The notes under the pieces: model-generated
Database searches by the model: none
What the model saw: only the letters and a program-made list of their open reading frames with translations
What the model was told of the DNA's origin: nothing
Source: Claveliimonas monacensis
GTDB lineage: Bacteria; Bacillota; Clostridia; Lachnospirales; Lachnospiraceae
DNA length: 64,000 bases
Assembly: GCF_014982975.1 (NCBI RefSeq)
Contig: NZ_JADCKL010000001.1
Coordinates: 186,001-250,000 of the forward strand
Direction of reading: 5' to 3'
Translations under genes and position numbers: made by a program
In this document: positions 24,426 through 32,781 of the stretch, in pieces
Position numbering within the stretch: position 1 is the stretch's first letter
Layout of the letters: the number at the start of each line of letters is the position of its first letter

Positions 24426-24872
24426 TTATCTGGGCCTTCTTTCATATTTTTCTTCGCAGTACATGCACCGGTAAATCTCTTTATCCGGATCAGTCAGGAC
24501 AAATACATGATCCAGCTCCTGCTCAATGGAAGTGATACACCGGGGATTTTTGCACTTGATCACATTCTTGATCTTCTTGGGCAGATGAAGCGCTTTTTTC
24601 TCGATGATCTGCTCGTCCTTGATGATGTTGATGGTGATGTTGTGATCAATGAACCCCAGGATGTCCAGGTCCATAAAGTCTATGGGACACTCGATCTTCA
24701 TGATATCCTTCTTCCCCATCTTGCTGCTCTTGGCGTTCTTGATGATGGCCACGCAGCAGTCCAGCTGATCCAGGTGGAGATATTTGTAGATGTCCATACT
24801 GCGGCCTGCCTGGATGTGGTCCAGCACAAAGCCCTCGGAAATGCGTCCGACATTCAATGTATTCTTAACCAT
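24426..24872 (-). CDS. pyrI: Aspartate carbamoyltransferase regulatory subunit
   Basis: 148 residues. PyrI binds CTP/ATP and holds the catalytic trimers together. The N-terminal allosteric domain starts MVKNTLNVGRISEGFVLDHI and the C-terminal zinc domain has CKNPRC and CMYC as the four Cys ligands. It begins 11 bases after the pyrB stop, the usual pyrBI order. Confidence 0.95.
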   Translation of the reverse strand: MVKNTLNVGRISEGFVLDHIQAGRSMDIYKYLHLDQLDCCVAIIKNAKSSKMGKKDIMKIECPIDFMDLDILGFIDHNITINIIKDEQIIEKKALHLPKKIKNVIKCKNPRCITSIEQELDHVFVLTDPDKEIYRCMYCEEKYERRPR

Positions 24873-24883
24873 GTTTCTTCCTC

Positions 24884-25801
24884 CTACACTTCAATTTCCA
24901 GCAATGTCAAAATGAGAGCCATGCGGACATAGACACCGTACTGCATCTGTTTGAAATAGGCGGCTCTCGGGTCGGAGTCCACCTCCGTGGAGATCTCGTT
25001 GACGCGGGGCAGCGGATGGAGCACGTACATGTCATCCTTGGCCAGCTTCATTTTCTTTGCGTCCAGGATGTAGAAGTCCTTCATGCGCACATAGTCTTCC
25101 TCGTTGAAGAAACGCTCTTTCTGCACGCGGGTCATGTAGAGCAGATCCAGGTTCGGGATGGCCTCCTCCAGGCGGACAACCTCCTCGTAGGGAACCTGGT
25201 TCTTCTCCAGCACATCGTGGCGGATATATCCTGGCAGTCTCAGCTCCTCTGGTGAGATGAGGACAAATTTCATGCCCGGATAGCGCACCAGGGCGTGGAT
25301 CAGGGAGTGGACTGTGCGTCCGAATTTCAGGTCTCCGCACAGACCGATGGTCATATTGCCCAGATGCCCTTTAAGGGACCGGATCGTCATCAGGTCCGTC
25401 AGTGTCTGGGTGGGATGCTGATGCCCTCCGTCTCCTGCGTTAATGACCGGGATAGAAGAGTGCTGGCAGGCAACCATGGGAGCTCCCTCTTTTGGATGGC
25501 GCATGGCACAGATATCCGCGTAGCAGGAGATGGTGCGGATGGTGTCAGACACGCTCTCTCCCTTGGCGGCGGAGCTGGAGTCAGCGGAAGAAAATCCCAT
25601 GATGCTGCCTCCCAGGTTCAGCATAGCTGCCTCGTGGCTTAAACGTGTTCTCGTGCTTGGCTCGTAGAACAGGGTGGCAAGCTTTTTCCCGTCGCAGGCG
25701 TGGGCATATTTCTTCGGGTCTGCCTCAATGTCCTCTGCCAGGTCCAGCAATTTATCCAGCTCTTCCACTGAAAAATCCAGCGGACTCATTAAATGTCTCA
25801 T
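24884..25801 (-). CDS. pyrB: Aspartate carbamoyltransferase catalytic subunit
   Basis: 305 residues starting at 25801, where AAGGAGG lies 5 bases upstream; the longer frame to 25834 has no ribosome site. It joins carbamoyl phosphate and aspartate in the first committed step of pyrimidine synthesis. Carbamoyl-phosphate-binding [23 protein letters not shown] and the aspartate-binding [10 protein letters not shown] are all intact. The partner pyrI is immediately downstream. Confidence 0.96.
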   Translation of the reverse strand: MRHLMSPLDFSVEELDKLLDLAEDIEADPKKYAHACDGKKLATLFYEPSTRTRLSHEAAMLNLGGSIMGFSSADSSSAAKGESVSDTIRTISCYADICAMRHPKEGAPMVACQHSSIPVINAGDGGHQHPTQTLTDLMTIRSLKGHLGNMTIGLCGDLKFGRTVHSLIHALVRYPGMKFVLISPEELRLPGYIRHDVLEKNQVPYEEVVRLEEAIPNLDLLYMTRVQKERFFNEEDYVRMKDFYILDAKKMKLAKDDMYVLHPLPRVNEISTEVDSDPRAAYFKQMQYGVYVRMALILTLLEIEV

Positions 25802-25848
25802 AAAAACCTCCTTCGTGTTATGTGCCCTTCTCATGGCACGGTAAAGAA

Positions 25849-26385
25849 TTAACGGTACGTCAGAAGCTCGTCCACGCTCTTTCGCTTCGGCGCCTCGGGA
25901 GCAATGTCCGGATACCCCACTGCGATCAGTGCCCCAAGCTCACGATCAGCGGGAATGTCAAGAAGCTCTCCTATGCCGTCCTCGTCAAAAATCCCCATGA
26001 TGACCGTGCCAAGGCCCGCTTCATGGGCAGCCAGACAGAAGGTCTGGCAGGCGGCTCCCACATCAAACATCTGCCAGCGGTCCCCTTTCTTTGTAGAGAA
26101 AGAGCCGTCCCTCTCAAAGCCGCTGCGCCCTTTGACAAAGGTGACAGCCAGGAGGAGCGGTGCCTGACGGATAATATGACTGTTGAATGACGGGGTGAAA
26201 TCATCGGCAATTTTTGCGAGAATAGAAGAATCTTCGATAGCGATATAGCGTGTGATCTGACTGTTTTTCCAGGAAGGAGAATAGGATGCCGCCTGGATGA
26301 CTGTCTCAAGAAGCTGGTGCCCCACAGGGTCCGGCTTGAATTTGCGGATACTTCTTCTGCTGAAAATGCAATCCATGGTGTTCAT
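25849..26385 (-). CDS. Nitroreductase-family flavoprotein
   Basis: 178 residues. FMN-binding [13 protein letters not shown] at the start and the Ser-Trp-Lys-Asn-Ser substrate-side segment are typical of the NfsA/NfnB-like fold; [16 protein letters not shown] and ALIAVGYPD are standard late motifs. It uses NAD(P)H to reduce nitro compounds, quinones or flavins; the physiological substrate is unknown. 47 bases separate its stop from pyrB on the same strand, so they may be co-transcribed. Confidence 0.85.
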   Translation of the reverse strand: MNTMDCIFSRRSIRKFKPDPVGHQLLETVIQAASYSPSWKNSQITRYIAIEDSSILAKIADDFTPSFNSHIIRQAPLLLAVTFVKGRSGFERDGSFSTKKGDRWQMFDVGAACQTFCLAAHEAGLGTVIMGIFDEDGIGELLDIPADRELGALIAVGYPDIAPEAPKRKSVDELLTYR

Positions 26386-26456
26386 ACTGTTCGCCTCCCT
26401 TTAGATCAATTCACCGTACCTACATCATATAATAAATGCCAAAGTTTTTCAACGTC

Positions 26457-26490
26457 TGACGTGGATTTTGACGTGGACTTGTATTATAAT
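26457..26490 (+). promoter_or_regulatory. pheA upstream region: direct repeat and -10 box
   Basis: TGACGTGGA occurs at 26457-26465 and again at 26469-26477, a 12-base period, just upstream of TATAAT at 26485-26490. A standard -35 at the right distance is poor, so the repeats may bind a regulator that assists or blocks polymerase. Confidence 0.45.
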
Positions 26491-26525
26491 ACCTTTTAGT
26501 ATGTGTGCAAAAGGAGACAGAAGAA

Positions 26526-27656
26526 ATGGCAGAATTAGAGGAACTGAGAGAACATCTGGCGCAGATCGACAGCCAGATCGCGGAATTGTACAAGAGCCGT
26601 GTGCAGGTGTGCGAAAAGATCGGCGATATCAAGATAGATGCAGGAAAGAAAGTGTTTGATAAAAAGCGGGAGAAGGATCAGCTCGCCAGGATCACCCGGA
26701 ATGTGGAGGATGAGTTCCTCCGGCTGGGACTGACGGAGCTTTTTGAGCAGCTCATGTCTCAGAGCCGAAAAATGCAGTACCAGATGCTGACTAAGAAGGG
26801 AGCGCTTGGAAGGCTGCCCTTTATCGGGGTGGACAAGCTGGATTACGAGCAGTCCCGGATCGTCTTTCAGGGGACAGACGGTGCCTACTCCCAGGCAGCC
26901 ATGCACGCTTATTTTGGAAAGGATATAAACAGCTTCCATGTGCAGACCTTTCGTGACGCCATGGAGGCCATAGAGGAGGGTTCTGCGGATTTTGCGGTCC
27001 TCCCTATTGAAAATTCATCAGCGGGAGTGGTGAGTGAGGTCTATGACCTGCTTGTGGAATTTGAAAATTATATCGTGGGGGAGATCATCCTCCCCATCGA
27101 CCATGCTCTCGCAAGCGTGGAGGGAGCGTCCCTGGACACGATAAAGACGGTCTACTCCCATCCCCAGGCACTGATGCAGAGCTCCAAATATCTGGATGAG
27201 CAGCCGGGATGGCAGCGGATCAGCGCACCCAACACAGCGGTAGCGGCAAAAAAGGTGCTGGAGGACGGGGATATCACTCAGGCGGCCATCTGCAGTGAGC
27301 ATGCGGCTCAGATATACGGACTGAAGATACTGGACCGGAAGATCAACTACAATGACAACAACTCCACCCGGTTTATCATTGTGACGAACCAGAAGATTTT
27401 CCTGAAGGACGCGAAAAAGATCAGCATCTGCTTTGAGGTGGACCACTCCAGCGGTTCTCTCTATCACCTGCTGGCCCATTTTACCTACAATAACCTGAAT
27501 ATGACAAAGATCGAGTCCCGTCCGGTGGAGGGAAGGACCTGGGAGTACCGTTTCTTTGTGGACTTTGAAGGAAACATGGGGGAGGGCGCCGTGAAAAATG
27601 CCATCCGGGGCCTGCGGGAAGAGTCCAAGAGCCTGAAAATACTTGGAAACTACTGA
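26526..27656 (+). CDS. pheA: Bifunctional chorismate mutase / prephenate dehydratase (P-protein)
   Basis: 376 residues from ATG at 26526, 9 bases after AAGGAG. Residues about 1-90 form the AroQ-type chorismate mutase (ELREHLAQIDSQIAELYKSR). About 110-290 is prephenate dehydratase, opening FQGTDGAYSQAA, where the usual GPxGTYS is changed to GTDGAYS. An ACT domain with ESRPVEGRTWEYRFFVDFEG near the end gives phenylalanine feedback. It makes phenylpyruvate from chorismate. The DUF815 gene follows after 18 bases. Confidence 0.94.
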   Translation: MAELEELREHLAQIDSQIAELYKSRVQVCEKIGDIKIDAGKKVFDKKREKDQLARITRNVEDEFLRLGLTELFEQLMSQSRKMQYQMLTKKGALGRLPFIGVDKLDYEQSRIVFQGTDGAYSQAAMHAYFGKDINSFHVQTFRDAMEAIEEGSADFAVLPIENSSAGVVSEVYDLLVEFENYIVGEIILPIDHALASVEGASLDTIKTVYSHPQALMQSSKYLDEQPGWQRISAPNTAVAAKKVLEDGDITQAAICSEHAAQIYGLKILDRKINYNDNNSTRFIIVTNQKIFLKDAKKISICFEVDHSSGSLYHLLAHFTYNNLNMTKIESRPVEGRTWEYRFFVDFEGNMGEGAVKNAIRGLREESKSLKILGNY

Positions 27657-27674
27657 TCTGAAGGGAGAAACAAT

Positions 27675-28976
27675 ATGAGAGTACACGAACTGATCATCTA
27701 TAAAAATCTGGAGCAGGAACAGATCTTAAATGACATGACGTTCCTGATGGAAAACTACAATAATGAATATTACAACGAGGAGGACCTGAAAAGCCTTCTC
27801 TTTGCGTGCACAGGCAGCATACTGGAGCTCTGTGTGGACCACGGCTTTGAGGGAAATCTCTGGCACGATTACCTGACCTTTCTCCTGGCAAACGATGAGA
27901 ACGCCTACAGCACTTCCTGCGAGATCGTGGGAGAGACAGGGGGAAGCATCAACAAGGTGGCCCTCCACGACTTCGCTATCTTCAAGGAGCTGTTTGACTA
28001 CGACTTCTCCGCGATGGAGGCAGGGCTTGGCGTGGACTGCGTCTCCATGATCCTGGACTACACAGGATCTGGCACCCACGGCAGTGTGTTCAACGGCCGT
28101 ATCCGGGACCGGATCTGCGCTCTGGCGAAAAGCCTGGGGCAGACAAAGGACGCGGAGGAGTTCAAGGCTTCCGTGACCCAGTTCTACAAGGAGTTCGGCG
28201 TAGGCAAGCTGGGCCTTCACAAGGCTTTCCGGGTGGCCCACGACGAGGAGGGCGTCCACATTGTGCCTATCACAAAGATCGCCCATGTACAGCTTGACGA
28301 GCTGGTGGGGTATGAGAGCGCCAAGAAAAAACTCATTGACAACACAGAGGCCTTTGTGAAGGGGCGCCGGGCCAACAACTGCCTTCTCTTCGGGGACGCG
28401 GGAACCGGGAAATCCTCCTCCATCAAGGCTATCCTCAATAAATACTATGACCAGGGCCTTAGGATGATCGAGGTGTACAAGCATCAGTTCCAGGACCTCA
28501 ACGATGTCATCGCCCAGATCAAGAACCGGAACTATAAATTTATCATCTACATGGACGACCTTTCCTTCGAGGAGTTTGAAATCGAATACAAATACCTGAA
28601 GGCGGTCATCGAGGGCGGACTGGAGAGAAAGCCGGACAATGTGCTCATCTACGCCACCTCCAACCGCCGCCATCTGATCCGGGAGAGCTTCCGGGACAAG
28701 GAGGAGAGAGACGAAGAGCTGCACACAAACGACACGGTGCAGGAGAAACTTTCCCTTGTGGCAAGGTTCGGCGTCACCATATATTTTGGAAAACCGGCCA
28801 AGAAGGAATTCCAGGAGATCGTCCGTCAGCTGGCAAAGAGAAACGGCATAGAGATGGACGAAGAAAAGCTCCTTCTTGAAGCCAACCGCTGGGAGCTGAA
28901 CCACGGCGGCATGTCCGGGCGGACAGCTCAGCAGTTTATAGACTATCTGCTGGGGATGGAAACGCAGTCCTGCTGA
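27675..28976 (+). CDS. DUF815 family AAA-type ATPase
   Basis: 433 residues. After a 220-residue helical N-terminus, Walker A is GDAGTGKS (240-247), Walker B IIYMDDLSF and a sensor-1-like YATSNRR follow, as in the DUF815/AAA group. The N-terminal half is variable in the family. Function is unknown; relatives are believed to be chaperone-like or partners of regulatory proteins. The next gene is convergent. Confidence 0.85.
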   Translation: MRVHELIIYKNLEQEQILNDMTFLMENYNNEYYNEEDLKSLLFACTGSILELCVDHGFEGNLWHDYLTFLLANDENAYSTSCEIVGETGGSINKVALHDFAIFKELFDYDFSAMEAGLGVDCVSMILDYTGSGTHGSVFNGRIRDRICALAKSLGQTKDAEEFKASVTQFYKEFGVGKLGLHKAFRVAHDEEGVHIVPITKIAHVQLDELVGYESAKKKLIDNTEAFVKGRRANNCLLFGDAGTGKSSSIKAILNKYYDQGLRMIEVYKHQFQDLNDVIAQIKNRNYKFIIYMDDLSFEEFEIEYKYLKAVIEGGLERKPDNVLIYATSNRRHLIRESFRDKEERDEELHTNDTVQEKLSLVARFGVTIYFGKPAKKEFQEIVRQLAKRNGIEMDEEKLLLEANRWELNHGGMSGRTAQQFIDYLLGMETQSC

Positions 28977-29012
28977 TCTGACCACTGATCCTGTTAATAT
29001 GTTGCAGATAAA

Positions 29013-29050
29013 GAAGTGCGGATGAACTGATGTCAGTTCGTCCGCACTTC
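29013..29050 (-). terminator. Long hairpin ending the rqcH transcript
   Basis: GAAGTGCGGA-T-GAACTGA pairs with TCAGTTC-G-TCCGCACTTC across a two-base loop. On the minus strand it runs into TTTATC. It overlaps the last codons of rqcH (stop at 29033-29035) and also faces the DUF815 gene. Confidence 0.6.
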
Positions 29051-30775
29051 CTCAATTCCGCTGATATCCGAGTCAATGACAAGCGAGTAGTTTGTGTGGT
29101 AGATGACAAAGCCTGGCTTTCCGCCGCCGGGCTTTTTCACATGTTTCTTTTCAATGTAGTCGATCTCGACTTTATCGTTTCCGCGGCTCTTTGAGTAGTA
29201 GGCAGCCAGCCGGCCGGCCTCCTCAAAGGTGCGGTCCGGCAGCTCATCCCCGCCGGATTTCACGATGACGTGGGAGCCGGGCACCTTCTTTGCGTGGAAC
29301 CACCAGTCGTTGCCGGAGGCAAAGTGGAAGGTCAGCTCCTCGTTCTGTAGATTGTTTTTTCCTACATACATATGATAGCCGTCGCTGGAGATGTAGTGGA
29401 AGGGGCGGCTTGTGATGCGCACCTTCTGCTTTGTGCTGCGGCGGCGGATATAACCGGTCTGGGTCAGCTCCTCCTTGATCTGTACCAGGTCCTCCTCGGC
29501 CCGGGCGATGTCCAGGGCGTTGCTGATGGACTCCAGGTACTGGATGTCATCCCGGGTCTCCTGTATGAGCTGGCTCAAAGCCTCGAAGGTCCGCTTCTGT
29601 TTGTTGTATTTTGCAAAATAGCGCTGGGCATTCTCGCCGGCTGTGAGATGTTCATCCAGGGGGATGGTGACTTCCTCGTTGGTGTAGTAATTGAGAGCAG
29701 TCAGCTTTTTCGCGCCGGGCTCCAGGCCGTAGCCGTAGGTGTTGATCAGCTCCCCGTAGACTTTAAATTTATCCCGGCCCTCCGTGTCCTTAAGCTGCCT
29801 GGACTGCAGGTCGTATTTCTTTCGGTTCCTCTCCAGGGCCGTCTGGACAACGTGGCGCAGATCCGCAGACTTCTGGCGAATACGGGTCAGTGTCTCCCGG
29901 GAGGAATAGTAGGTGCGGATCACCTGGGAGATGGAAGAAAGTTCTTCCCTTCTGTAATTGGAGAAATGACTCAAGGGCAGGGCGGAAAACTCCTTCGGTT
30001 CCGTGCCGTCGTAATAGATGGCAGGAGAGAAAGAGCCAAGACGCACCTGTTCCATATAGTAGCTGAACTGCCGGTGGAGATGGATGAGCATGTCCCCGGA
30101 GAGGTCCTCCGCTGTCATCCGGGATTCCAAGGCGGCCAGATAACAGATCTCCTCCGCCACCACCGGGCTGATGCCGGTAAAGCTGGTATAGATGGCCTTT
30201 GAGATGGGGCCTCCTTTTTCCTTCAGCGCCTGGATGAAATCTTCTTGTGTCACAGTCAGCGGATCCAGCTTGTGCATGGTATCCGGTATAAAATATTCCC
30301 GCCCCGGGAGCACCTCCCGGACAGAGCTTGTCTGGGCAGATATATGTTTGATGCTGTCGATGATGCGGCCGTCGTCATCGCAGAAGATAATGTTGCTGTG
30401 TTTTCCCATCAGCTCCACCACAAGCGTCTTTTGACAAAGATCTCCCATCTCATCCAGATGCTCGATGTCAAAGCGGATGATGCGCTCCATCTTTGGCTGA
30501 TGGATGCCCACGATGCGCCCGCTGCCGATGTGCTTGCGCAGCAGCATGCAAAAGCCCGGAGCCTGCATGGGGCTCGTCTTGTTTTCGTCAGTGAGATATA
30601 TAAGAGGAAGAGAGGCGCTGGCGCAGATGCACAGCCGCCTCTGTCCTGCGGGAGTCTTGACTGTCAGGAGAAGCTCATCTGCCTCCGGCTGAGCGATCTT
30701 GCTGATCCGCCCGCCTTCCAGGGCCTCCTTTAATTCTTTTGTCACAGCTGCGATCGTAATTCCGTCAAAAGCCAT
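29033..30775 (-). CDS. rqcH: RqcH / NFACT family ribosome-associated quality-control protein
   Basis: 580 residues. The N-terminal NFACT-N domain (MAFDGITIAAVTKELKEALEGGRISKI, and VELMGKHSNIIF) is followed by a coiled-coil middle (about 330-440) and a C-terminal NFACT-R domain (FHYISSDGYHMYVGKNNLQNE, KVPGSHVIV). This is the bacterial Rqc2 homologue, which recruits tRNA-Ala and adds alanine tails to stalled 50S nascent chains; older annotations call it a fibronectin-binding protein. The start at 30775 is supported by AAAGGA upstream. The promoter region contains three direct repeats shared with yicC. Confidence 0.93.
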   Translation of the reverse strand: MAFDGITIAAVTKELKEALEGGRISKIAQPEADELLLTVKTPAGQRRLCICASASLPLIYLTDENKTSPMQAPGFCMLLRKHIGSGRIVGIHQPKMERIIRFDIEHLDEMGDLCQKTLVVELMGKHSNIIFCDDDGRIIDSIKHISAQTSSVREVLPGREYFIPDTMHKLDPLTVTQEDFIQALKEKGGPISKAIYTSFTGISPVVAEEICYLAALESRMTAEDLSGDMLIHLHRQFSYYMEQVRLGSFSPAIYYDGTEPKEFSALPLSHFSNYRREELSSISQVIRTYYSSRETLTRIRQKSADLRHVVQTALERNRKKYDLQSRQLKDTEGRDKFKVYGELINTYGYGLEPGAKKLTALNYYTNEEVTIPLDEHLTAGENAQRYFAKYNKQKRTFEALSQLIQETRDDIQYLESISNALDIARAEEDLVQIKEELTQTGYIRRRSTKQKVRITSRPFHYISSDGYHMYVGKNNLQNEELTFHFASGNDWWFHAKKVPGSHVIVKSGGDELPDRTFEEAGRLAAYYSKSRGNDKVEIDYIEKKHVKKPGGGKPGFVIYHTNYSLVIDSDISGIEEVRTN

Positions 30776-30798
30776 ATAGATACAATCCTTTCTATTTT

Positions 30799-30846
30799 AA
30801 GTGTCCACAGTGCCAAGTGTTCACAGGACCAAGTGTTCACAGTATA
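30799..30846. repeat. Three direct repeats in the rqcH-yicC intergenic region
   Basis: AAGTGTCCACAG, AAGTGTTCACAG and AAGTGTTCACAG occur in the same orientation with a strict 16-base period (starts 30799, 30815, 30831). They lie just upstream of rqcH and yicC, which are transcribed divergently. Iteron-like spacing suggests an operator for a regulator. Confidence 0.75.
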
Positions 30847-30935
30847 CCACAGAAAGGGGGTTTTGCAAAGTTGACGGAGGAGGGGAAATGAATTATAATA
30901 ATGCAGTATTAAAAAGCGAAAAAGAGGTTGCCAAA

Positions 30936-31817
30936 ATGATAAAGAGTATGACAGGCTTCGGGCGGTGTGAATTTGCTGACGGAGAGCGGAAATTTACGGT
31001 GGAGATGAAGGGTGTCAACCACCGCTACCTGGATGTCAACATCCGCATGCCCAAGAAGCTGAATTTTTTTGAGACATCTATCCGCAGTCTTTTAAAGCAG
31101 TCTGTCTCCAGAGGCAAGGTGGATATTTTTATTACCTACGAGGATCTGTCTGAGGGGCAGGCAGTGCTGAAATACAATGCGTCTATGGCAAAGGAGTATA
31201 TGGAAAGGCTCAGGGAGATGGAGGAACAGTTCGGTCTGGACAATGATGTCCGTGTGTCCACGCTGTCCCGGTATCCGGAGGTCCTCACTATGGAGGAGCA
31301 GGCCCTGGATGAAGAGGAGATATGGAACTGCCTGAAAAAAGCTATAGAGGGGGCCATTGCCCAGTTCGTGGAGACTCGGACCCTTGAGGGGGAGAACCTC
31401 CGCAGAGACATCATTGACAAGCTGGACGGCATGATGGAGCTGGTGGACTTTATCGAAGTCAGGTCTCCGCAGATCATTGCCGAGTACAGAGAAAAGCTGG
31501 AGGAGAAGGTGAAGGAGCTCCTTCAGGACACCCAGATAGACGACAGCCGCATCGCCGCGGAGGTAGTTGTATTTGCAGATAAGATATGCACGGACGAGGA
31601 GGTAGTGAGACTCAAAAGCCATATCAGCCATATGAAGGACGTGCTTCTCTCCGATGAGGCGGGTATAGGAAGAAAACTGGATTTTATCGCTCAGGAGATG
31701 AACAGGGAGGCAAATACCATCCTGTCCAAGGCAAACGACCTGGAAGTCTCCAACAGAGGCATTGACCTGAAGACAGAGATCGAGAAGGTCAGAGAACAGA
31801 TACAGAACATAGAATAG
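30936..31817 (+). CDS. yicC: YicC/YloC-family endoribonuclease
   Basis: 293 residues counted from ATG at 30936 (MIKSMTGFGR, the family's conserved start) with AAAGAGG 8 bases upstream. An in-frame ATG at 30888 with GGAGG 7 bases upstream would add 16 residues and cannot be excluded. The C-terminal signature FIAQEMNREANTILSKAND is the DUF1732 domain. YicC is an RNase that helps regulate small RNA. It heads yicC-gmk-rpoZ-rimO-pgsA-cinA, all in one direction. Confidence 0.93.
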   Translation: MIKSMTGFGRCEFADGERKFTVEMKGVNHRYLDVNIRMPKKLNFFETSIRSLLKQSVSRGKVDIFITYEDLSEGQAVLKYNASMAKEYMERLREMEEQFGLDNDVRVSTLSRYPEVLTMEEQALDEEEIWNCLKKAIEGAIAQFVETRTLEGENLRRDIIDKLDGMMELVDFIEVRSPQIIAEYREKLEEKVKELLQDTQIDDSRIAAEVVVFADKICTDEEVVRLKSHISHMKDVLLSDEAGIGRKLDFIAQEMNREANTILSKANDLEVSNRGIDLKTEIEKVREQIQNIE

Positions 31818-31835
31818 AAAAGCGGGGACATGAAC

Positions 31836-32465
31836 ATGAGCAAGCAAAAAGGAATTCTCACCGTCCTGTCCGGTTTCTCCGGAGCAGGGAAAGGGACTGT
31901 GCTTAGAAGGCTTCTTGAGAAGTATGACAATTATGCGCTCTCCATCTCAGCAACCACAAGAGGACCCAGAGAGGGAGAGGAGAACGGCAGGGAATATTTT
32001 TTCAAAACGCGGGAAGAATTTGAAAAAATGATTGCGAAAGACGAACTGATAGAGTATGCTATGTACGTGAATAATTACTATGGCACGCCCAAAGCGTACG
32101 TGCAGGAGCAGCTCGCAGAGGGAAAAGATGTGATCCTGGAGATCGAGGTCCAGGGCGCTCTGAAGGTGAAGGAGAAATTTCCCGACACGCCTCTCATCTT
32201 TATCACGCCTCCCACCGCAGGTGAGCTGAAAAGAAGGCTGACAGACAGAGGAACAGAAAGTCCCGAAGTGGTGGAGGAGAGGATGAAGACAGCGGCAAAG
32301 GAAGCCCGCTTCATGGAGTCCTACGACTACATCATCCTCAATGAGAGAGACCGGCTGGAAGAGTGCGTGGAGGCAGTCCACGGGGTGATCCTGGCGGAGC
32401 ACGAGAAGAGTACGCGCAATCAGGCATTTATTGATCATATGAAAGAAGAGTTGAAAGGAGAATAA
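31836..32465 (+). CDS. gmk: Guanylate kinase
   Basis: 209 residues. ATG at 31836 is favoured: GGGG ends 8 bases upstream, while ATG at 31830 is only 2 bases away. P-loop GFSGAGKGT (13-21), GMP-binding SISATTRGPREGEENGREYF and the lid RLTDRGTESPE are present. It phosphorylates GMP to GDP. Immediately followed by rpoZ, a pairing conserved in many bacteria; RemA, often found between yicC and gmk in Clostridia, is missing here. Confidence 0.97.
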   Translation: MSKQKGILTVLSGFSGAGKGTVLRRLLEKYDNYALSISATTRGPREGEENGREYFFKTREEFEKMIAKDELIEYAMYVNNYYGTPKAYVQEQLAEGKDVILEIEVQGALKVKEKFPDTPLIFITPPTAGELKRRLTDRGTESPEVVEERMKTAAKEARFMESYDYIILNERDRLEECVEAVHGVILAEHEKSTRNQAFIDHMKEELKGE

Positions 32466-32469
32466 GAAT

Positions 32470-32712
32470 ATGCTGCATCCATCATACACGGATCTGATGA
32501 AAGTAGTGAACAAAGACGTGGAGGAGGGCGAGACAAAGGTTGTCAACAGCCGTTATTCCATCGTCATGGCAACAGCAAAGAGAGCCAGACAGCTGATCGA
32601 CGGCGATGTGCCTCTGGTAAAGACCAAGGACGGCGAGAAGCCCCTTTCCATCGCTATCGATGAACTGAACAGCGGCAAGATCACGATCATTGCAGAGGAC
32701 TCTGAAGAATAA
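32470..32712 (+). CDS. rpoZ: RNA polymerase omega subunit
   Basis: 80 residues. SRYSIVMATAKRARQLIDG is the hallmark omega helix that supports the beta' subunit. Starts 5 bases after gmk. The C-terminus is acidic. Confidence 0.93.
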   Translation: MLHPSYTDLMKVVNKDVEEGETKVVNSRYSIVMATAKRARQLIDGDVPLVKTKDGEKPLSIAIDELNSGKITIIAEDSEE

Positions 32713-32727
32713 GCAGACGAAAATGAT

Positions 32728-32758
32728 AAGGCAGATGCTTTTACAAGGTATCTGCCTT
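32728..32758 (+). terminator. Weak intergenic stem-loop between rpoZ and rimO
   Basis: AAGGCAGAT (32728-32736) pairs with ATCTGCCTT (32750-32758), followed by only TTC. It is likely an attenuator or processing hairpin rather than a full stop, since rimO starts 24 bases later. Confidence 0.4.
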
Positions 32759-32781
32759 TCTGACTGAAAGGAGAAAAAGCT

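Noticed and set aside
30799-30846. CRISPR array
   Set aside because: Repeats are only 12 bases with 4-base spacers, too short for CRISPR, and no cas gene is near.
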